Origin: CBIFVZ01 sp966185765
GTDB lineage: Bacteria; Pseudomonadota; Gammaproteobacteria; Enterobacterales; Enterobacteriaceae
Direction of reading: 5' to 3'
DNA length: 9,342 nucleotides
Assembly (NCBI GenBank): GCA_966185765.1
Contig: CBIFVZ010000109.1
Span: forward strand, 1-9,342
Below, one piece after another: positions 1-5,117 of this stretch. Position numbers and translations under genes: made by a program. Below the pieces are notes generated by a model. It had not been told where the DNA came from, ran no database searches, and saw nothing but the letters and a program-made list of their open reading frames with translations. How positions within the stretch are numbered: position 1 is the stretch's first letter; each line of letters starts with the position of its first letter.

Positions 1-48
1 GATATATAATGGCGAAGAGATATACTGATCTGCAGGGATACAATCCAT
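1..48 (-). CDS. Possible 5' end of an unidentified gene running off the left edge
   Basis: An ATG at 48 on the minus strand opens a frame of 16 codons (MDCIPADQYISSPLYI) that is still open at the window edge. It is preceded by AAGGG five bases upstream as a possible ribosome binding site. About 50 bases further up is a promoter-like sequence with a perfect TTGACA. These three elements in the right order suggest a real gene start. Sixteen residues are too few to recognise a family, and no function is proposed. It could also be a chance open frame. Confidence 0.3.
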   Translation of the reverse strand, partial: MDCIPADQYISSPLYI

Positions 49-96
49 AACGTCCCTTTTACATAATAAAAATTGCTTAATACGACCGGCGTCCGT

Positions 97-125
97 TTTA
101 TGTATTGTTTCATTTTTTTTGTCAA
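97..125 (-). promoter_or_regulatory. Probable sigma-70 promoter reading towards the left edge
   Basis: On the minus strand TTGACA (125-120, perfect -35) is followed by a 17-base spacer that begins with seven A residues. The -10-like hexamer is CATAAA (102-97, 4 of 6 to consensus). Transcription would start near 90 and give a leader of roughly 40 bases before the ATG at 48. The call rests on pattern only; the -10 is imperfect. Confidence 0.4.
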
Positions 126-280
126 TTGCAAGTTATTTTTGTATATCGGTATTATGAAAATGAGCTTTACGCTTATATCATCAGGAGAGATTACAGGGGA
201 AGGTTTGTCTTAACTGCATACCATATTGTGTGAATGATATTGTACCTGTCCGGGCGTTGAGAATGCTTCCCTACGTAGTT

Positions 281-295
281 CAGTTTGTCAAACTG
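281..295. repeat. 15-bp perfect palindrome, operator-like
   Basis: CAGTTTG and CAAACTG are separated by a single T, giving a perfect 7-bp dyad with an odd centre. A second short palindrome (CTACGTAG, 271-278) lies just to the left. Such dyads are typical of binding sites for dimeric regulators. This one is about 155 bases upstream of the putative minus-strand promoter at 97-125. No regulator is assigned. Confidence 0.4.
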
Positions 296-407
296 CAAAG
301 TGGGCTAACATGAATCATGTCAGAATGTTGCTGGGAATATTATCTCCTGAACATCCCGGATATTGTATGGCCTTTTTTTGATTTGAGTTGGGTTTACATC
401 GTTCTTA

Positions 408-605
408 TTATTTTAACGTATTAGTCTTTTTTATCTGGCATGGCATCTGTGCGATATGGCAAATACTACCATTGCAGTGATTTTCATTATCAATTATCAC
501 TCCAGGCACGCTGGAGTCCCTAGCTATAGCTGTATTTACCTTAAAGGCGCGGGAATCTGCAGTTAAAAGCATAAGACACATCCATATGTCTACACTCAGT
601 GACAT
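408..605 (-). CDS. Dubious 65-codon ORF, no recognised family
   Basis: The frame starts at an ATG at 605 and ends at TAA 408. The predicted product has no clear signal peptide, transmembrane segment or known motif, and contains four cysteines. The region upstream of the ATG lacks a purine-rich ribosome binding site. The frame downstream of the stop and the neighbouring frames do not continue into a recognisable protein, so a decayed larger gene cannot be demonstrated. It sits in an AT-rich non-coding stretch and is probably a chance frame; a lineage-specific small gene is the alternative. Confidence 0.15.
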   Translation of the reverse strand: MSLSVDIWMCLMLLTADSRAFKVNTAIARDSSVPGVIIDNENHCNGSICHIAQMPCQIKKTNTLK

Positions 606-647
606 CCGTTGTCGGGGAAATATAAAACATGTCTGGAGTGAGCCTGA

Positions 648-2078
648 CTATCCCACCAGCTCCTGGGCATACTGATACAGCGCTTTCACCAGTGCTAGTT
701 TCTCGGCATCATCCTGGTACTGGTGATAGAGCGTTTCCAACTCCTGAGCGTAGGCATGAAGCTTCTCTGGTGTAAAGATTTCGCGGCGCTGCTGTAGCCA
801 ACGCTGCTGCTCGGTCTCATCAAGCGTGCCGGGGAAGTTACGCGCCCGGTAATTAAACAACAGCTTCTCAATGCGCGAGTCAGCGAAAGTAATATCCAGT
901 GCAGGCAGATTTTTGGGTGGGGTTTCCAGCACTATCTTCATGGCAGCGCGATCGGCATCGCTGAAAAAACCGTTATAAAGCTGGGCATCCACATTATCCG
1001 GGACCACGAATGGCGCAGCCTGGGCATACAGTGCCACCAGTTTCTCGCGCACCTGTGGGTTTGCCTGCAATAGTCGGAGATTCGCCGCACAGTGCTCACG
1101 GTTGATGCCAAGCCGCTCGGCATCCTGCGGACGTAGTGTATTAGCCTGCGCCAGCACCGGGCATTTATTAAGATGTATCAGTTTGACCGGCACCGGTGCT
1201 GCATTCCCCATTTCGGATTTAGGTGTGTACAGGCGCTCACGTAGCGCATCGGCGTCAAGTTCCAGTAACGGCGACATATCACCTGCCAGATCAACCATAA
1301 TGACCGCATTGCGGTTATCCGGGTGCCAGGCGAGCGGCGCAACCAGGCTCGTATTGCCTCGCCATGCGCCAAACATGCCGGAAACATGTACCAGCGGTTT
1401 CATCTGTGGAATATCGATAAGTGTGGCGAGTTTCTGCTTATTGCGGTAGGTAAAAAGATAGTCAAACAGCTTAGGCTGCCGGGTTTTCACCAACTGGGCC
1501 ATCGCAATAGTGGCATAAACGTCCGCCATTGCATCATGAGCATTGGCATGTTCGATATTGTTGGCGGCAGTCAGGTGCTCAAGACGGAAGCTGGGGAGTC
1601 CTTCGTCATTCTCCGGCCAGTTAATACCGTCCGGGCGCAACGCATAGCAAGCGCGCATGACATCAAGTAAATCCCAGCGCGAATTTCTGTTTTGCCAGCT
1701 CCAGGCATAAGGATCGTAAAAATTGCGATAAAAGATATTGCGCGTGACTTCATCGTCAAAGCGCACATTGTTGTAACCCAGAATACAGGTGCCGGGCACG
1801 GTGAATAGCGCATGAATACGCTCGGCAAACTGCGCTTCGTGCTCACCGCGTGCCAACGCCTGTTGTGGTGTAATGCCAGTGATCATCACGGCTTCAGGCT
1901 GAGGTAAGTAATCATCGGCCGGTTTGCAGTAAAACACCTCCGGCTCACCGATAACATTAAACTCAGCGTCGGTACGGATTGCAGCGAACTGCGCAGGCCT
2001 GTCCAGCGATGGACTGGTGCCAAACGTCTCGTAATCGTGAAACAAAAAAGTGGGTTTTCGCTGTTCGTCTTGCATCAT
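648..2078 (-). CDS. sbcB: Exodeoxyribonuclease I
   Basis: This is the 3'-to-5' single-strand DNA exonuclease of the DEDDh family. It acts in the cytoplasm in recombination, mismatch repair and end processing; suppressor mutations in it affect recBC strains. The 476-residue product matches the E. coli enzyme (475) almost end to end. The exonuclease domain is about residues 1-200, with D15 and E17 in HDYETFG, D108 in NNVRFDDE, and H181 and D186 in NAHDAMAD, so all catalytic positions are present. An SH3-like domain (about 202-350) and a helical C-terminal domain (about 360-475) follow. The start is the first of two adjacent ATG codons, as in E. coli; GGGA lies about six bases upstream. It is transcribed alone, away from sbmC. 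A weak promoter candidate is at 2151-2179. No disruption is seen. Confidence 0.98.
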   Translation of the reverse strand: MMQDEQRKPTFLFHDYETFGTSPSLDRPAQFAAIRTDAEFNVIGEPEVFYCKPADDYLPQPEAVMITGITPQQALARGEHEAQFAERIHALFTVPGTCILGYNNVRFDDEVTRNIFYRNFYDPYAWSWQNRNSRWDLLDVMRACYALRPDGINWPENDEGLPSFRLEHLTAANNIEHANAHDAMADVYATIAMAQLVKTRQPKLFDYLFTYRNKQKLATLIDIPQMKPLVHVSGMFGAWRGNTSLVAPLAWHPDNRNAVIMVDLAGDMSPLLELDADALRERLYTPKSEMGNAAPVPVKLIHLNKCPVLAQANTLRPQDAERLGINREHCAANLRLLQANPQVREKLVALYAQAAPFVVPDNVDAQLYNGFFSDADRAAMKIVLETPPKNLPALDITFADSRIEKLLFNYRARNFPGTLDETEQQRWLQQRREIFTPEKLHAYAQELETLYHQYQDDAEKLALVKALYQYAQELVG

Positions 2079-2150
2079 TTTCTATCCCGGCCTGGTGATG
2101 ACATGCGTTGTCCTTTTCACGCATTTGCCTGAATGTCGTGAAAGTGTCTA

Positions 2151-2179
2151 ATGATAACGTCTGTGCAGCCTGAACTAAA
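2151..2179 (-). promoter_or_regulatory. Candidate sbcB promoter
   Basis: On the minus strand TTTAGT (2179-2174) and TATCAT (2156-2151) are separated by 17 bases. The -10 matches 5 of 6 consensus positions and the -35 only about half. It would give a leader of roughly 65-70 bases before the sbcB ATG. Placement is by spacing and motif only. Confidence 0.25.
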
Positions 2180-2266
2180 GCGCAAAGCCCGGTAGCAGAA
2201 CAAGGGAAGGTATTAGTAATTCATAAAATGAGGTAGGTTGATGCAACATTAAAGACAGGAATATTG

Positions 2267-2313
2267 CGCTATCGTAAATAATATTTGCAGGCAAATGATT
2301 ATTTGCGATAGCG
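2267..2313. repeat. 47-bp near-perfect palindrome flanked by ATTG
   Basis: The arms CGCTATCGTAAATAAT (2267-2282) and ATTATTTGCGATAGCG (2298-2313) pair over 16 positions with a single G/T difference. The interior 2283-2296 is itself palindromic (ATTTGC and GCAAAT around AG), so nearly the whole 47 bp can fold into one long hairpin. ATTG occurs immediately outside both ends (2263-2266 and 2314-2317), which could be a 4-bp target duplication or chance. The element lies 35 bases past the stop codon of the lipoprotein gene. It lacks a T-run on either strand, so it is not a standard intrinsic terminator. It could stabilise the 3' end of that transcript, be a small mobile palindrome, or bind a protein. 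Confidence 0.65.
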
Positions 2314-2348
2314 ATTGAAGGTAGGTGTAATAACAATAAGTGAAGCGC

Positions 2349-2627
2349 TTACCCTGCATTTTCCTTATTTTCAGGGTCAATTTGTGCCGTCGTGTCATTA
2401 ATTAACACCACGCGGTAATTATGCTTATCCATGCTCCAGATTTTTTCTTTTTTATTCATGTAAGTTAATACTTCCATTTCACCATCATGCCAGGCTTTAT
2501 CGGGTTCACCTAATTTTGAGACAATTTCTTGCTTTGACATACCGACATCGATGTCTGAGATTTTTCCCGTTGAAGAACAGGCAGAAAGGGCCAGGACACA
2601 AAGTGCCAGAAGAGGATATTTCATCAT
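2349..2627 (-). CDS. Small lipoprotein, BamE/SmpA-like fold
   Basis: The product is 92 residues with a type II signal peptide. A charged start (MMKY) is followed by a hydrophobic stretch 5-16 and the lipobox LSAC with the lipidated cysteine at 17. Ser18 at +2 fits sorting to the outer membrane. The mature part contains DVGMSKQEIVSKLGEP (27-42) and then a predicted strand MEVLTYM, the pattern of BamE/SmpA-like small lipoproteins. It is shorter than BamE and clearly not its orthologue, so the role is unknown. The start has AGG about seven bases upstream; the second Met is equally possible. A -10-like TATATT lies on the minus strand at 2670-2665, without a good -35. In E. coli the space between sbcB and sbmC is occupied by dacD, on the other strand. 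The lipoprotein call is firm; the fold is inferred from motif. Confidence 0.85.
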   Translation of the reverse strand: MMKYPLLALCVLALSACSSTGKISDIDVGMSKQEIVSKLGEPDKAWHDGEMEVLTYMNKKEKIWSMDKHNYRVVLINDTTAQIDPENKENAG

Positions 2628-2806
2628 AATTAACCTGGTTGTATCTTTTCATTTGCTCGAATGCAATATACCTGAAACTCCCGCCGCTATTGTAGTAAAT
2701 TGTGCACTTAATCTACGTTATAGGAGTAATCCCCATGCTCACCGCCAGAAAGTTATAGGGATATCGGTGTCAGGTAGTTAATCATGCTGAGAATAAAGGG
2801 GTATTC

Positions 2807-2836
2807 TTAACTCAATGTTAACGGCAACGTTATAAA
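2807..2836 (+). promoter_or_regulatory. Weak promoter candidate upstream of sbmC
   Basis: TTAACT (2807-2812) and TATAAA (2831-2836) are 18 bases apart. Transcription would begin about 165 bases before the sbmC start codon and run through the LexA box, giving a long leader. It could serve sbmC as a second promoter, drive an unseen small RNA, or be chance in AT-rich DNA. Confidence 0.22.
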
Positions 2837-2962
2837 AGACATTTCTGTTCCAGACACAAGAAGTCTGTCAGGCTACCTGCACCTCATACCCCATGCCCCT
2901 GTTCTTGAATCTTGCTCGCAAAAAAACGTTTGCATTTGTGCGGCAATGAGTATTCTGGTTTT

Positions 2963-2982
2963 ATCTGTATAAACAAACAGGT
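2963..2982 (+). promoter_or_regulatory. LexA (SOS) box of sbmC
   Basis: The 20-mer ATCTGTATAAACAAACAGGT contains CTG-N10-CAG with an AT-rich core. This is the diagnostic spacing of the enterobacterial LexA operator (consensus TACTGTATATATATACAGTA). It ends 24 bases before the sbmC start codon. E. coli sbmC is a known LexA-regulated SOS gene, so position and target agree. Repression before damage and induction on LexA cleavage are inferred. The exact -10 and -35 of the promoter are not clear. Confidence 0.88.
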
Positions 2983-3006
2983 ATGTATTCACAGACAGGT
3001 GACATT

Positions 3007-3483
3007 ATGGAATACCAGATTCAGAATGTAGCGCAAAGAACCCTTGCCGGGTTTCACCTGGTAGGGCCGCTGGAACGTACGGTGAAACAGGGTTTTGAGC
3101 AGCTCGAAGCCTGGGTTGCAGGCCAGCAATATCCGGCGAAGGAGTGGATAGCGGTATATTTCGATAATCCTGAAATCACACCGCCGGAAAAGTTGCGCTG
3201 TGACACTATGGTGACAGTGCCTGAGGGCTTTGAAATCCCGCCAGACAGCGAAGGGGTGATCTGTACCCGACTTGATGGCGGTTTATATGCCGTAGCCCGT
3301 GTCCGCGTGGTTGACCACGATTTTTCGACTCCCTGGCGCGATTTTTGTGCAAAGCTTGCCGCTGATAAACAGTATCAGTGCCGTCAGGCTCCTTGCTTTG
3401 AAATTTACCTCAATGATGGCTCCAGCGGCGTATGGGATATTGAAATGTATGTTGCGGTGGAGCAGACCCACGCGGCCTCATAA
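3007..3483 (+). CDS. sbmC: DNA gyrase inhibitor SbmC/GyrI
   Basis: The product is a cytoplasmic GyrI-like domain protein that in E. coli binds gyrase and protects cells against microcin B17, CcdB and quinolone-type damage. The 158-residue product aligns along its length with E. coli SbmC (157). Shared blocks include AGFHLVGP (14-21), KEWIAVYFDNPE (45-56), EKLRCDT (61-67) and the C-terminal WDIEMYVAV (143-151). I chose ATG 3007 because it matches the E. coli N-terminus and has AGGTGA (2997-3002) just upstream; the in-frame ATG at 2983 abuts the LexA box and lacks such a site. A LexA box directly upstream indicates SOS control. The gene is convergent with the dehydrogenase operon downstream. 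Confidence 0.95.
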   Translation: MEYQIQNVAQRTLAGFHLVGPLERTVKQGFEQLEAWVAGQQYPAKEWIAVYFDNPEITPPEKLRCDTMVTVPEGFEIPPDSEGVICTRLDGGLYAVARVRVVDHDFSTPWRDFCAKLAADKQYQCRQAPCFEIYLNDGSSGVWDIEMYVAVEQTHAAS

Positions 3484-3612
3484 CAGTAAGGCTTGTCAGC
3501 ACAGTAATGCACTATCTCAGCTCGGCGGCAGATTTTACCGGCCGGGTGGATGCGGCATCAGTCAGTTAACGCAGTGTAAACCCGACGCAGGGGGAATGCG
3601 GATAAAAAAGAG

Positions 3613-3625
3613 AGCCGTGCAGGCT
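3613..3625 (+). repeat. Target-site duplication, left copy
   Basis: AGCCGTGCAGGCT here is identical to 3768-3780. Because the target is itself a palindrome, the boundary with the element can be placed so that the duplication is 9, 11 or 13 bp. The 11-13 bp readings fit the duplication size I recall for IS4-family transposition. Confidence 0.82.
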
Positions 3626-3767
3626 AATGCCAGTCACTTAAGCATTGAGATGAATATAAATTCATCATGATGCTTACAAGGAAAACGAAGGAATCAGGGG
3701 GCCAGCCCTGTTTTACTTCATTGAAGGCTCGAATTATCGAACCTCATTTCCTTAAGTGACCAGCATT
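3626..3767. mobile_element. 142-bp non-coding mini-element (MITE) with IS4-like ends
   Basis: The ends are inverted repeats AATGCCAGTCACTTAAG (3626-3642) and CTTAAGTGACCAGCATT (3751-3767), matching at 15 of 17 positions. A flanking T/A pair can be added to give a start TAATGCC. This resembles the end of IS4 as I remember it (TAATGCCGATCAGTTAAG). The interior holds no transposase frame, but contains a palindrome around 3650-3665 (ATGAAT/ATTCAT) and a small GC hairpin at 3695-3710. Length, ends and flanking 13-bp repeats are those of a non-autonomous element mobilised by a transposase supplied elsewhere. The IS4-family assignment is an inference from the end sequence and duplication size. Confidence 0.82.
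3695..3710 (+). terminator. Small hairpin with T-run inside the mini-element
   Basis: CAGGG (3695-3699) pairs with CCCTG (3706-3710) around a 6-base loop, and TTTTACTT follows. It is a short, weak terminator-like structure on the plus strand. It could be left over from the parent element or could partly replace the split terminator for sbmC transcripts. Confidence 0.35.
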
Positions 3768-3780
3768 AGCCGTGCAGGCT
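3768..3780 (+). repeat. Target-site duplication, right copy
   Basis: This is an identical copy of AGCCGTGCAGGCT at 3613-3625, immediately outside the right inverted end. Joining the left flank to this copy rebuilds a continuous terminator hairpin, which supports insertion into a pre-existing terminator. Confidence 0.82.
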
Positions 3781-3848
3781 CTCTTGTTCACGTCACAGGC
3801 GTACGACCGCTGGCGCTCAGCGCAGAAAAAGCCGGGAGCCAGCCTGGT

Positions 3849-3885
3849 GGCAGATATCAGGTAAGCCATCACCCTGATATCTGCC
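3849..3885. repeat. Perfect 13-bp stem hairpin after the cytochrome gene
   Basis: GGCAGATATCAGG (3849-3861) and CCTGATATCTGCC (3873-3885) form a perfect 13-bp stem around an 11-base loop, starting 11 bases past the cytochrome stop codon on the minus strand. No T-run follows on either strand. It may protect the 3' end of the dehydrogenase mRNA or act with the downstream terminator. A protein-binding palindrome is an alternative. Confidence 0.6.
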
Positions 3886-3896
3886 TGCGTCAGCCC

Positions 3897-5117
3897 TTAG
3901 TCCTTAAGCTTCTCACGCATTTTTTCCACGTCGCCTGCGCCGACTGCCGGTGCGGCATTACCCCAGCTGTTGCGAATGTAAGTTAATACATCGGCAATCT
4001 GCTGATCGGTCATAGTGGCGGCAAAAGACGGCATAGCGGGCGCAGTAGGATGCGTTGGTGTATCCACGCCACGACTGCCTGCCAGCACCACTCGCATGAG
4101 GGATATCGGCTCCTGGGCATTAATCAGTGGGCTATCGGCAAGCTGCGGGAAGATATTTTTCTCACCTTTGCCGGAAGAGGTGTGGCATGCCGAGCAGCGG
4201 TCAAAATAAATCGCTTTACCGGTTACCATCTGCGGATTATCGGCTTTTATGGCTTCTGGCGGCGTTTTGTCATCACCTTTAAGCGACTTCAGGTAGACGG
4301 CAACGGCCTGCAGATCGCTCTCATTCCAGTGCTGAGACGAGTTTTTCACCTCTTCGGCCATCGGGCCGGAGGCGATGTCATAGCGGTTCATGCCGTTTCG
4401 CAGATAATCTTTGATTTCCTGCACGCTCCAGCGGCCTACGCCGTCGTGGTTTGCACCAGTAATATTGGGTGCCCACCAGTTTTCGACTTCCGCACCTTCC
4501 AGGAACTGGCTATTTTTATCACCACCGATGATGTTTTTTGGCGTGTGGCACGTGCCGCAGTGGCCGAGGCCTTGCACGATATAAGCGCCGCGATTCCATT
4601 CGGCAGATTTCGACAGGTCTGGCTGGTACTCACCTTTATCAAAGTTTAACCAGTTCCACGCAATCAGGCTGGTGCGCACGCTGAAGGGGAACGGCAGCAG
4701 GTTAGTTTCTACTTGCTGGCGCACCGGCGTTAGCGTTTGCAGATAGGCCCAGATAGCGCGGTTATCTTCATCGGTAACTTTGGTATAGGCGGTAAACGGC
4801 ATCGCGCCATAGAGGCGTTTGCCGTCATGGCCAATACCTTCGGACATGGCGCGTTTAAAGTCGTCGTAGGTCCATTTGCCAATGCCGGTCTCATTATCTG
4901 GCGTAATGTTGGCCCCTACCAGTGTGCCAAACGGTGTTTTGATGGGTACGCCACCTGCAAACGGTTTTTCAGGATTGGCCGTATGGCAGGCGGCACAGTC
5001 GCCGACTGTTGCCAGATAGCGTCCTTTTTCAACCTGATCAAATTCCGGTTGCGCCAGTGCCTGAGCAGAGGCAGCAAGGCAGGAGAGGGTGAGCAAAGAG
5101 AAAGCTAACTTTTTCAT
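3897..5117 (-). CDS. Triheme cytochrome c subunit of membrane-bound sugar-acid dehydrogenase
   Basis: This subunit takes electrons from the flavoprotein and passes them to ubiquinone at the periplasmic face of the inner membrane. The 406-residue product starts with a Sec signal peptide (residues 1-22, ending ALA). Three c-type heme sites follow: CAACH (41-45), CGTCH (187-191) and CSACH (308-312). Likely axial methionines are M106 (GAMPF), M253 (SGPM) and M362 (APAMPSF). This three-domain layout is that of the cytochrome subunits of gluconate, 2-ketogluconate and sorbitol/fructose dehydrogenases. The start at 5117 was chosen because it begins the signal peptide and overlaps the flavoprotein stop as ATGA, implying translational coupling; GGAG lies 11 bases upstream. 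No hydrophobic C-terminal anchor is evident. The family is certain; the substrate of the complex is not. Confidence 0.94.
   Translation of the reverse strand: MKKLAFSLLTLSCLAASAQALAQPEFDQVEKGRYLATVGDCAACHTANPEKPFAGGVPIKTPFGTLVGANITPDNETGIGKWTYDDFKRAMSEGIGHDGKRLYGAMPFTAYTKVTDEDNRAIWAYLQTLTPVRQQVETNLLPFPFSVRTSLIAWNWLNFDKGEYQPDLSKSAEWNRGAYIVQGLGHCGTCHTPKNIIGGDKNSQFLEGAEVENWWAPNITGANHDGVGRWSVQEIKDYLRNGMNRYDIASGPMAEEVKNSSQHWNESDLQAVAVYLKSLKGDDKTPPEAIKADNPQMVTGKAIYFDRCSACHTSSGKGEKNIFPQLADSPLINAQEPISLMRVVLAGSRGVDTPTHPTAPAMPSFAATMTDQQIADVLTYIRNSWGNAAPAVGAGDVEKMREKLKD

Larger units (their letters stand above)
1..647. other. AT-rich, mostly non-coding left flank
   Basis: This stretch lies downstream of sbcB and is visibly richer in A+T than the rest of the window. 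No reading frame in it has convincing coding character. It holds a probable minus-strand promoter and gene start near the left edge, a 15-bp palindrome at 281-295 and a dubious 65-codon frame at 408-605. I saw no U-tailed hairpin after the sbcB stop codon, so the end of the sbcB transcript is not marked by an obvious intrinsic terminator. In E. coli the neighbour on this side is yeeD/yeeE; no trace of them is visible here. Confidence 0.6.
2628..3006. other. Divergent intergenic region upstream of sbmC
   Basis: These 379 bases separate the lipoprotein gene (minus) from sbmC (plus). They contain the LexA box next to sbmC, a plus-strand promoter candidate at 2807-2836, a minus-strand TATATT at 2670-2665, and a short stem TAACG/CGTTA closed by GCAA at 2819-2832. 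A strong AGGAG precedes a seven-codon frame at 2735-2758, too short to call a gene. No remnant of dacD is recognisable. Confidence 0.6.
3608..3785 (-). terminator. Intrinsic terminator of the dehydrogenase operon, split by an insertion
   Basis: If the insert and one target copy are removed, the sequence is a 23-bp hairpin with arms AAGAGAGCC and GGCTCTCTT and a 5-base loop. On the minus strand it is followed by a T-run (complement of the A-run 3604-3609). That is a textbook Rho-independent terminator for the minus-strand operon, and a weaker one for sbmC on the plus strand. The arms now lie at 3608-3616 and 3777-3785. The outer arms plus the element's inverted ends could still fold into a 35-position stem with about 28 pairs (9, then a 5x5 loop, 9, a 2x2 loop, 10), leaving the T-run in place. 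Termination may therefore persist in altered form. Confidence 0.8.
3484..3896. other. Convergent intergenic region holding a mini-element and hairpins
   Basis: These 413 bases lie between the stop codons of sbmC (plus) and the cytochrome gene (minus). The first 120 bases show nothing I can assign. From 3608 to 3785 there is a terminator split by a 142-bp inverted-repeat element. From 3849 to 3885 there is a perfect 13-bp hairpin next to the cytochrome stop. No credible coding frame is present. Confidence 0.7.

Noticed and set aside
2735..2758. Seven-codon frame with a strong AGGAG site
   Set aside because: It could be a leader peptide, but nothing downstream on this strand fits attenuation and such short frames are frequent by chance.
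2983..3006. In-frame ATG giving an eight-residue longer SbmC
   Set aside because: It directly abuts the LexA box and has no ribosome binding site, while ATG 3007 has AGGTGA upstream and matches the E. coli N-terminus.
3528..3600. GC-rich stretch resembling a REP/BIME palindrome
   Set aside because: It has pieces such as GGATGCGGC but no complete inverted repeat with the expected spacing.
3626..3767. Interpretation of the mini-element as an ERIC sequence
   Set aside because: ERIC elements have different ends and about 127 bp length, and would not leave 11-13 bp duplications.
4050..4649. Long open frame on the plus strand, antisense to the cytochrome gene
   Set aside because: It lies wholly within a gene with three heme motifs, has no recognisable product and no ribosome site.
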